This document shows, piece after piece, positions 5,656 through 11,554 of a stretch of DNA of 11,554 bases. How positions within the stretch are numbered: position 1 is the stretch's first letter; each line of letters starts with the position of its first letter. Below the pieces are notes generated by a model. It made no database searches and was not told the origin of the DNA. It worked only from the letters and a program-made list of their open reading frames with translations. The position numbers and the translations under genes were made by a program. The stretch comes from Pseudomonadota bacterium (GTDB lineage: Bacteria > Pseudomonadota > Gammaproteobacteria > Burkholderiales > Burkholderiaceae_E), in NCBI GenBank assembly GCA_023389175.1, contig JAEWEW010000288.1, positions 1-11,554 on the forward strand. Direction: 5' to 3'.

Positions 5656-7060
5656 ATGGTGCAAGGCGCCGCATCGCGGCAAGCGCCGGATGGTCCGCCG
5701 GCATGGGCAGCAGGCCGCCGGCATCGTCGACGATCTGCATGCGCCGCAGCCAGTCGTCGAACTCCGGCGCGCGGCCGAGGCCGAGGATCCGGCGCAGGTA
5801 GAGGGCATCGTGGAACGAGGTGCTCTGGTAGTTGAGCATGATGTCGTCCGCCCCGGGGACGCCCATCATGAAGGTAAGTCCGGCAGTGCCCAGCAGCGTG
5901 AGCAGCGTATCCATGTCGTCCGAGTCGGCCTCGGCATGATTGGTGTAGCAGACGTCGCAGCCGAGCGGCACGCCGAGCAGCTTGCCGCAGAAGTGATCCT
6001 CGAGCCCGGCGCGGATGATCTGCTTGCCGTCGTACAGGTACTCGGGCCCGATGAAGCCGACCACCGTGTTGGTGAGCAGCGGCTCGAAAGTGCGTGCCAC
6101 CGCGTAGGCGCGGGCCTCGCAGGTCTGCTGGTCGACGCCGTGATTGGCGCCGGCCGAAAGCGCGCTGCCCTGGCCGGTCTCGAAGTACATCACGTTGTCG
6201 CCCAGGGAGCCGCGGCCCAGCGAGAGAGCGGCCTCGCGCGCCTCGGCGAGCAGATCGAGCGTGATCCCGAATCCGGCGTTAGCCCGTTCCGTACCGGCGA
6301 CCGACTGGAACACCAGGTCCACCGGGAGCCCGTCCTCGATCATCTGCAGCGTGTTGGTGACGTGGGTGAGCACGCAGGACTGGGTCGGTACCGCGAGCCG
6401 CGAGATCACGTCGTCGAGCATGCGGACCAGGTCGCCCAGAATCGGCAGGCTGTCGCTCGCCGGATTGACGCCGATCACCGCATCGCCGGCTCCGTACAAT
6501 AGCCCGTCAACGACCGAGGCGGCGATGCCACGCAGGTCGTCGGTCGGATGGTTGGGCTGCAGCCGCACGGCGAGCCGCCCCGGCAGCCCGATGGTGTTGC
6601 GGAAGCGGGTGACCACCCGGCACTTGCGCGCGACCAGGATCAGGTCCTGGTTGCGCATCAGCTTGCTGGCCGCTGCGGCCATCTCCGGCGTGATCCCGGG
6701 GCGCAACGCTGCGAGCGTCGCCTCGTCGGCCTTGTCGGACAGCAGCCAGTCCCTGAAGTCGCCCACCGCCAGGCCGGAGATCGGCGCGAAGGCAGCCGGA
6801 TCGTGGCTGTCGATCACCAGCCGCGTGACCTCGTCGTCCTCGTACGGCACCAGCGCTTCCTCGAGGAAGCGGCGCAGCGGCACCTCGGCAAGGCACATCC
6901 GCGCCGCCATCCGCTCCACCGCCGAGCCGGCCGCGATGCCGGCGAGGACATCGCCCGAGCGCAGCGGCGTCGCCTTGGCCATCACCTCGCGCAGGTCGCG
7001 AAACGCCCAGGTGTGGCCGTCGATGGTGTGGCGGTAGCGGTTGGCGGTCGCGGTTCGCAT
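5654..7060 (-). CDS. eutB: Ethanolamine ammonia-lyase, large subunit (EutB)
   Basis: A 468-residue heavy subunit (E. coli EutB has 453) carrying the TIM-barrel active site of the B12-dependent ethanolamine ammonia-lyase. Strong matches include LRSGDVLAGIAA (residues 33-44), AVRLQPN (164-170, with R166 and Q168 as substrate/base contacts), GDAVIGVNP (192-200, N199), YFETGQGSALSAGAN (292-306, E294), VVGFIGPEYLY and GCDVCYTNHAEAD (D369). These correspond to R160, Q162, N193, E287 and D362 of the E. coli enzyme, so it should be active. The ATG at 7060 begins in the expected place, although no clear ribosome binding site precedes it. The gene lies upstream of eutC and forms a two-gene cassette. 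No eutA reactivase, shell, permease, regulator or acetaldehyde dehydrogenase gene is in the window, consistent with a microcompartment-free route. Confidence 0.96.
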   Translation of the reverse strand: MRTATANRYRHTIDGHTWAFRDLREVMAKATPLRSGDVLAGIAAGSAVERMAARMCLAEVPLRRFLEEALVPYEDDEVTRLVIDSHDPAAFAPISGLAVGDFRDWLLSDKADEATLAALRPGITPEMAAAASKLMRNQDLILVARKCRVVTRFRNTIGLPGRLAVRLQPNHPTDDLRGIAASVVDGLLYGAGDAVIGVNPASDSLPILGDLVRMLDDVISRLAVPTQSCVLTHVTNTLQMIEDGLPVDLVFQSVAGTERANAGFGITLDLLAEAREAALSLGRGSLGDNVMYFETGQGSALSAGANHGVDQQTCEARAYAVARTFEPLLTNTVVGFIGPEYLYDGKQIIRAGLEDHFCGKLLGVPLGCDVCYTNHAEADSDDMDTLLTLLGTAGLTFMMGVPGADDIMLNYQSTSFHDALYLRRILGLGRAPEFDDWLRRMQIVDDAGGLLPMPADHPALAAMRRLAP

Positions 7061-7352
7061 GTGCCGTCTGCTTTGACGAGCCGTCTACTTTAACCGGTAC
7101 GCCAACCGTTGGGCATCCTGCGCACCCAGCCGTTCGTCCTTGCAGTGGCCGCAGGCGTGAAACATACTGCGAAGCGCTGCGCGTCCTGCTGCAGTTCTCA
7201 GTCGTTCGATCGCTGATGACCCCCGTGCAGAACCCAGATCGTCGATTGGATGCTGCTGCAGCAGTCCGCGGGCCCGTTCATCGAGGAAGTCCGGCATTGA
7301 CCTCGGCGCCTGCGGTTGGAAGCGACGCGAGCAAGGCATCGAAGGGCCAACG
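7061..7352. other. Intergenic gap between the tRNA deacylase gene and eutB
   Basis: These 292 bases are less GC-rich than the neighbours and contain no gene I can support. They should carry the eutB promoter (minus strand), but I see no clear -35/-10 pair; TTAAAG around 7087-7093 is the nearest AT-rich patch. A dyad, GCCAACG-ctac-CGTTGGC, at 7346-7363 overlaps the deacylase stop and lacks a T-tract. A short plus-strand stretch at about 7220-7297 reads QIVDWMLLQQSAGPFIEEVR with GC-biased third positions, but it has stops on both sides and no start. It could be a scrap of a decayed gene. Confidence 0.4.
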
Positions 7353-7814
7353 CTACCGTTGGCAGACGTCCACCCAGCTCGCGCCGACCAGCTCGACCAG
7401 CCGGTCGGGCGCGATGCGCACTGCGGTGTGCAGGCCGCCCGAAGCCGGCAGCACCTCGTCGTACGCGCGCAGGCCGATGTCGCAGTAGACCGGCAGCGGG
7501 GTCGCCAGGCCGAACGGGCACACGCCGCCCACCGGGTGGCCGGTGAGCGCCAGCACGTCGTCCGGCCCGAGCATCTTCGTCTTGCCGCCGAAGACCGCCT
7601 TCAGCTTGCGGTTGTCGAGTCGCGCGTCGCCGCTTGCGACCACGAGCAGGTTGCGGTCGCCGGCCCGCAATGAGAGCGTCTTCGCGATGCGCCCCGCCTC
7701 GACCCCGTGCGCCTCGGCGGCGAGGGCGACGGTCGCGGTCGGCACCGGCAGCTCGATCACCTCGATGTCGGGCGCCTTCTCGGCGAAGAAGGCCCGCACG
7801 GATTCGAGGCTCAT
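7353..7814 (-). CDS. YbaK/ProX-family aminoacyl-tRNA deacylase
   Basis: A 153-residue single-domain protein of the YbaK/EbsC/ProX editing family, which hydrolyses mischarged aminoacyl-tRNAs (typically on tRNA-Pro or tRNA-Cys) in trans. Visible landmarks are TATVALAAEAHGVEAGRIAK with the family's key lysine at K45, DARLDNRKLKAVFG (residues 63-76), the GHPVGGVCPFGL loop (92-103) and the VLPASGGLHTAVRI strand near the end. The GHPVGGVCPFG form differs from YbaK itself (GYLVGGISPLG) and is closer to ProXp-x/YeaK-like deacylases, so I give no gene symbol. The ATG at 7812-7814 overlaps the uvrA stop as ATGA, meaning the two genes are probably translated from one message. Which tRNA it edits cannot be told from the sequence. 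Confidence 0.9.
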   Translation of the reverse strand: MSLESVRAFFAEKAPDIEVIELPVPTATVALAAEAHGVEAGRIAKTLSLRAGDRNLLVVASGDARLDNRKLKAVFGGKTKMLGPDDVLALTGHPVGGVCPFGLATPLPVYCDIGLRAYDEVLPASGGLHTAVRIAPDRLVELVGASWVDVCQR

Positions 7815-10800
7815 CGCGCCGATCTCCGGTCCTGACCCGGCGCCGCCCGTCGACCTGGTCGCGCGACGCGCGGCGTCGCGGCGTCCGCCGCCAGCACCCG
7901 TCGCAGATGCTGGCCGGTGTGGCTTGCCGGCGCGGCGCAGACCGTCTCCAGCGTGCCTTGCGCCACCACCTCGCCGCCGCCCGCGCCGCCCTCCGGGCCG
8001 AGGTCGATGATCCAGTCCGCGGTCTTGATCACGTCCAGGTTGTGCTCGATCACCACTACGGTGTTGCCGTGGTCGCGCAGCGCGTGCACCACCTTGAGCA
8101 GCAGCGCGATGTCGTGGAAGTGCAGCCCGGTGGTCGGCTCGTCCAGGATGTAGAGCGTGCGGCCGGTGTCGCGCTTGGAGAGCTCCTGGGACAGCTTGAC
8201 CCGCTGCGCTTCGCCGCCGGAAAGCGTCGTGGCGCTCTGGCCCAGCCGGATGTACCCGAGCCCCACGTCGAGCAGCGTCTGCAGCCGTCGCGCGATCATC
8301 GGCACCGCGTCGAAGAAGCCGAACGCGGTCTCCACGGTCATGTCCAGCACCTCGGCGATGTTGCGGCCCTTGTACTGGATCTCCAGCGTCTCCCGGTTGT
8401 AGCGCTTGCCGCCGCAGACGTCGCACGGCACATAGACGTCCGGCAGGAAGTGCATCTCCACCTTGATCATGCCGTCGCCCTGGCAGGCTTCGCAGCGCCC
8501 GCCCTTCACGTTGAACGAGAAGCGGCCCGGCCCGTAGCCGCGCTCGCGCGCGGCCGGCACCTCGGCGAACAGCTCGCGGATCGGCGTGAAGAGGCCGGTG
8601 TAGGTGGCCGGGTTGCTGCGCGGCGTGCGGCCGATCGGACTCTGGTCCACCGCGATCACCTTGTCCAGGTGCTCGAGGCCGTCGATGCCGTCGTGCTCGG
8701 CCGGCTCGGCCTGGGAGCGGTAGATGTGGCGGGCAACCGCCTTGTAGAGGGTGTCGTTCACCAGCGTCGACTTGCCCGATCCCGAGACGCCGGTGACGCA
8801 GATCAGGAGGCCGAGCGGGAACTGGACCGTGAGGTTCCTCAGGTTGTTGCCTCGGGCGCCGCGAACGCGCAGCGCCTTGTCGCCCGGCACGGCTTTCTCG
8901 GCCGGCACCTCGATGCGCAGACGTCGGCCCAGGTACCGTCCGGTGAGCGATTCCTCGTTGTCGATGATGTCCTGCGGCGTGCCTTGCGCGATGATGCGCC
9001 CGCCGTGCTCGCCGGCCGCCGGGCCCAGGTCGATGACATGGTCGGCCGCGCGGATCGCGTCCTCGTCGTGCTCCACCACCAGCACCGAGTTGCCGAGATC
9101 GCGCAAGTGCATCAGCGTGCCCAGCAGGCGATCGTTGTCGCGCTGGTGCAGCCCGATGGACGGTTCGTCCAGCACGTACATCACGCCGGTCAGCCCCGAG
9201 CCGATCTGCGAGGCGAGCCGGATGCGCTGCGATTCGCCGCCGGAGAGCGAGTCGGCCGAGCGCTCCAGCGAGAGATAGTCGAGACCGACGTTGTTGAGGA
9301 AGGCGAGCCGGCTGCCGATCTCGCGGATGATGCGCTCTCCGATGGCCGCCTTGGCACCATCGAGCCGAAGGTCGGCGAACCACGCGCGCGCCTCGCCGAG
9401 CGTCCAGCTGGTCACCTCCCAGATTGGCTTGTCGGCGCCGCGCGGCCCCACGCGCACGTGGCGCGCGTCGATGCGCAGCCGGGTGCCCTGACAGGTCGGA
9501 CAGGTGCGGGTGTTGAGGTACTTGGCGAGCTCCTCGCGGATGTGGGCGGAGTCCGTCTCCTTGTAGCGGCGCTCGAAGTTGCGCACCACGCCCTCGAAGG
9601 TGTGCTGCTTGGACACCGGCTTGCCGGCGCCGCTCAGGTAGGTGAAGGGCACCTTCTCGTTACCCGAGCCGAACAGGATGACGTTGCGCACCGCTTCCGG
9701 CAGCTCCTCGAACGGCTTGTCGAGGTCGAAGCCGTAGTGCGCCGCCAGGCTCTGCAGCATCTGGTAGTAGAACTGGTTGCGCCGGTCCCAGCCGCGTACC
9801 GCGCCCGACCCGAGGCTCAGGTTGGGGAATTGCACGATTCGAGCCGGATCGAAGAACTGGATGACGCCGAGCCCGTCGCACTCCGGGCAGGCGCCAAGCG
9901 GATTGTTGAACGAGAAGAGCCGCGGCTCGAGGTCGCGCAGCGACCAGTTGCACACCGGGCAGGCGAACTTGCTCGAGAAGACATGCTCGCGCCCGGTATC
10001 CATCTCGGCGGCCACCGCCCGCCCGTCGGCAAGGCGCAGGGCGGTCTCGAACGACTCGGCCAACCGCTGCTGGACCGTCGGCGTGACCTTGATACGGTCC
10101 ACCACCACCTCGATCGTGTGCTTCTGCGACTTGTTGAGCGTCGGCAGGCTGTCGAGCTCGTGCACCGCTTTCGCCTCCGGCGCCTGTTCGCGGCCGTCGC
10201 TGCCCACGCGTACCCGCACGAAGCCCTGCGCGCGCAGGTCCTCGAGCAGGTCGGCATGCTCGCCCTTGCGTCCGGTCACCACCGGCGCGAGCACCATCAG
10301 CCGGGTATCGGCCGGCAGCGACAGTACCGTGTCGACCATCTGCGACACGGTCTGCGATTCCAGCGGTTGGTCGGGATGGTCGGGGCAGTAGGGCGTGCCG
10401 GTGCGGGCGTAGAGCAGCCGCAGGTAGTCGTAGATTTCCGTGACCGTGCCGACGGTGGAGCGCGGATTGTGGCTGGTCGACTTCTGCTCGATCGCGATCG
10501 CGGGCGAGAGGCCCTCGATCATGTCCACGTCCGGCTTCTCCATCAGCTGGAGGAACTGGCGCGCGTAGGCCGACAACGACTCGACGTAGCGGCGCTGGCC
10601 TTCCGCATAGAGCGTGTCGAAGGCGAGCGAGGACTTGCCGGATCCCGAAAGACCGGTGATCACCACGAGCCGGTTGCGCGGAATGTCTGTGGAGACGTTC
10701 TTCAGGTTGTGAGTGCGCGCACCGCGCACGCGTATCAACCCCGCGCCGGGCACTGGAGCGCCGGGCTGCGCTCCGGGCTCCACGCCGGGCTCCACCGCGC

Positions 10801-10876
10801 GCGCTGCATTCTTGTCCAAGGTCGAGGAAGGGGATCTGCTGGCCAACCGGAAATTGTACCCAATCACGCTGGGCAC
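7811..10876 (-). CDS. uvrA: Excinuclease ABC subunit A (UvrA)
   Basis: The DNA-damage-sensing ATPase of nucleotide excision repair. Using the GTG start, the first ATP site has Walker A GLSGSGKSS (75-83) and signature LSGGESQ (544-550). The second has GVSGSGKS (696-703) and LSGGEAQ (885-891), with LDEPSIGLH and LDEPTTGLH as Walker B regions. Zinc ligands are visible as C306/C309/C330/C333 and C795/C798/C818/C821. The UvrB-binding and insertion regions lie between. The GTG at 10874-10876 has AAGGAG nine bases upstream and gives 1021 residues. Homology to other UvrA proteins begins only at residue 47 (LIRVRGARTHNLKN), where a TTG could also start a 975-residue protein closer to the usual 940. 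The extra N-terminus is Pro/Gly-rich. No LexA-box-like palindrome was recognised upstream. It is followed by, and overlaps, the tRNA deacylase gene. Confidence 0.97.
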   Translation of the reverse strand: MPSVIGYNFRLASRSPSSTLDKNAARAVEPGVEPGAQPGAPVPGAGLIRVRGARTHNLKNVSTDIPRNRLVVITGLSGSGKSSLAFDTLYAEGQRRYVESLSAYARQFLQLMEKPDVDMIEGLSPAIAIEQKSTSHNPRSTVGTVTEIYDYLRLLYARTGTPYCPDHPDQPLESQTVSQMVDTVLSLPADTRLMVLAPVVTGRKGEHADLLEDLRAQGFVRVRVGSDGREQAPEAKAVHELDSLPTLNKSQKHTIEVVVDRIKVTPTVQQRLAESFETALRLADGRAVAAEMDTGREHVFSSKFACPVCNWSLRDLEPRLFSFNNPLGACPECDGLGVIQFFDPARIVQFPNLSLGSGAVRGWDRRNQFYYQMLQSLAAHYGFDLDKPFEELPEAVRNVILFGSGNEKVPFTYLSGAGKPVSKQHTFEGVVRNFERRYKETDSAHIREELAKYLNTRTCPTCQGTRLRIDARHVRVGPRGADKPIWEVTSWTLGEARAWFADLRLDGAKAAIGERIIREIGSRLAFLNNVGLDYLSLERSADSLSGGESQRIRLASQIGSGLTGVMYVLDEPSIGLHQRDNDRLLGTLMHLRDLGNSVLVVEHDEDAIRAADHVIDLGPAAGEHGGRIIAQGTPQDIIDNEESLTGRYLGRRLRIEVPAEKAVPGDKALRVRGARGNNLRNLTVQFPLGLLICVTGVSGSGKSTLVNDTLYKAVARHIYRSQAEPAEHDGIDGLEHLDKVIAVDQSPIGRTPRSNPATYTGLFTPIRELFAEVPAARERGYGPGRFSFNVKGGRCEACQGDGMIKVEMHFLPDVYVPCDVCGGKRYNRETLEIQYKGRNIAEVLDMTVETAFGFFDAVPMIARRLQTLLDVGLGYIRLGQSATTLSGGEAQRVKLSQELSKRDTGRTLYILDEPTTGLHFHDIALLLKVVHALRDHGNTVVVIEHNLDVIKTADWIIDLGPEGGAGGGEVVAQGTLETVCAAPASHTGQHLRRVLAADAATPRVARPGRRAAPGQDRRSAR
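10760..10795 (-). repeat. Three tandem 12-base units encoding a Gly/Pro-rich N-terminal stretch of UvrA
   Basis: On the plus strand the units are GCCGGGCTGCGC, TCCGGGCTCCAC and GCCGGGCTCCAC (10760-10771, 10772-10783, 10784-10795). Read on the uvrA strand they encode VEPG-VEPG-AQPG, residues 28-39 of the longest UvrA model, followed by an imperfect APVPG. This is a slippage-prone in-frame repeat located just upstream of where UvrA homology starts. If the true start is the TTG at residue 47, it lies in the 5' leader instead. Confidence 0.6.
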
Positions 10877-10915
10877 GCAGGTCGGCTCCTTCCGGCGCTG
10901 CTAACATCGCCGGCG
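10877..10915. promoter_or_regulatory. Short divergent spacer between uvrA and the MFS transporter gene
   Basis: Only 39 bases separate the longest uvrA start from the transporter ATG. They hold the uvrA ribosome binding site (CTCCTT on the plus strand at 10886-10891, read as AAGGAG) and a CTAACAT element near 10901 that might serve as a -10 for the transporter. With so little space, promoters probably reach into the 5' coding parts. A TACAAT hexamer on the minus strand at 10853-10858 is the best -10-like element for uvrA, but it lies downstream of the GTG start. Confidence 0.3.
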
Positions 10916-11554
10916 ATGGTGAGCGACGTGAGTGACCGGCCGGACGGCAGCGACGGCATGCGCATGACCCGCGGTGAGTTCCGGACCAGCCTGTGGCTGG
11001 CGTCGCTTTACGGGTCGCGCATGCTCGGCATGTTCCTGATCCTGCCGGTGTTCGCGGTGCATGCGGCCGGCATGCCGGGCGGCGACAACGCGGCAATGGT
11101 CGGTTTCGCGTTCGGCGTGTATGGCCTCACCCAGGCGGTGTTCCAGGTTCCCTTCGGAGCGGCCTCGGATCGGTTCGGCCGCAAGCCGGTGATCATTGCC
11201 GGCCTCCTGCTGATGCTCGCCGGAAGCCTGCTTGCGGCGATGGCCGAGACGGTCGCGGGGCTCGCCGTCGGGCGCGCGATCCAGGGCGCGGGCGCGATCT
11301 CCGCGGCGCTGGGCGCGCTGCTCGCCGACGCGACCCGCGCGTCGCAACGCACGAAGGCGATGGCGCTGGTGGGCGCCATGATCGGGGTGTCCTTCGCGCT
11401 CTCGCTGGTGGCGGCACCGCTGCTGTACCGCGCGGTGGGGCTCTCCGGCCTCTTCGCCCTGACCGGGCTGCTGGCGATTGCCGGCATCGCCATCGTGGTC
11501 TGGGCGGTGCCGACGCCCGCGCGGCACGCGGCCGTCGCGCCCGCGCCGCGGGCC
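10916..11554 (+). CDS. Major facilitator superfamily transporter, YajR-like (partial, runs off window end)
   Basis: The first 213 codons of an inner-membrane transporter with about six hydrophobic segments visible. The MFS motif A between helices 2 and 3 is present as GAASDRFGRKPVI (residues 81-93, with D85 and R89). The flanking segments LYGSRMLGMFLILPVF, GFAFGVYGLTQAVFQVPFG and VGRAIQGAGAISAALGALLAD closely follow E. coli YajR, a proton-driven putative efflux protein with a C-terminal cytosolic domain. That C-terminal half lies beyond the window, so the YAM domain cannot be confirmed. The ATG at 10916 has only a weak ribosome binding site; in-frame ATGs at 10958 and 10964 are alternatives that lose only the hydrophilic leader. 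The gene is divergent from uvrA. In related betaproteobacteria I would expect ssb downstream, but that is outside the sequence given. Confidence 0.88.
   Translation, partial: MVSDVSDRPDGSDGMRMTRGEFRTSLWLASLYGSRMLGMFLILPVFAVHAAGMPGGDNAAMVGFAFGVYGLTQAVFQVPFGAASDRFGRKPVIIAGLLLMLAGSLLAAMAETVAGLAVGRAIQGAGAISAALGALLADATRASQRTKAMALVGAMIGVSFALSLVAAPLLYRAVGLSGLFALTGLLAIAGIAIVVWAVPTPARHAAVAPAPRA

Noticed and set aside
7090..7112. Sigma-54-like element upstream of eutB (TTGGC-N7-TT on the minus strand)
   Set aside because: The essential GC of the -12 element is AA here, so it is not a credible sigma-54 promoter.
7085..7297. A 70-codon minus-strand ORF starting MPDFLDERARGLLQQ in the gap upstream of eutB
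   Set aside because: Third positions are much less GC-biased than in real genes here, no ribosome binding site was seen, and the sequence resembles no family I know.
7346..7363. Hairpin GCCAACG-ctac-CGTTGGC as a terminator for the uvrA-deacylase operon
   Set aside because: No T-tract follows on the transcribed strand and the stem overlaps the last codons, so a rho-independent terminator is not supported.

Overview
The window is very GC-rich, about two thirds G+C by eye, with strongly GC-biased third codon positions and genes packed to the point of stop/start overlaps. Protein resemblances and gene order (uvrA divergent from a YajR-like MFS transporter) suggest a proteobacterium, most likely a betaproteobacterium. 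This is inferred from family resemblance; no rRNA or other taxonomic marker is present. I found no tRNA, rRNA, CRISPR array, transposase, phage gene or convincing rho-independent terminator.

Layout. (1) Positions 1-601, minus strand: a MaoC-type (R)-hydratase followed by the first 35 codons of an acyl-CoA synthetase, apparently a small acyl-CoA operon. (2) 602-770: a short divergent intergenic region. (3) 771-2981, plus strand: a tightly overlapping trio of hslR (ribosome-binding heat-shock protein 15), a class II aldolase-fold protein that has lost all its zinc-binding histidines, and an acyltransferase-3 membrane protein. (4) 3089-4651, plus strand: a complete histidine ammonia-lyase (hutH) preceded by a 7-codon mini-ORF that holds the only strong ribosome binding site. 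A methyltransferase gene that overlaps the hutH stop is cut off after about 35 codons. (5) 4773-7060, minus strand: eutC and eutB, the two subunits of B12-dependent ethanolamine ammonia-lyase, convergent with hutH. A cluster of three palindromes lies at the eutB/eutC junction. (6) 7061-7352: a 292-base gap without a convincing gene. (7) 7353-10876, minus strand: uvrA followed by an overlapping YbaK/ProX-type aminoacyl-tRNA deacylase. (8) 10916 to the end, plus strand: the first 213 codons of a YajR-like MFS transporter, divergent from uvrA.

How the genes work together. The window mixes housekeeping genes (uvrA, hslR, tRNA editing) with catabolic genes. Two unrelated ammonia-lyases, for histidine and for ethanolamine, meet tail to tail, and the broken methyltransferase lies exactly where they meet. 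No other hut genes and no eut microcompartment, reactivase, acetaldehyde dehydrogenase or permease genes are present, so both catabolic modules are minimal here. I did not find an obviously new multi-gene defence or mobile system. The unusual items are the metal-ligand-free aldolase homologue, the truncated methyltransferase at the convergent junction, the palindromic repeat that may have rewritten the eutC start, and the mini-ORF in front of hutH.
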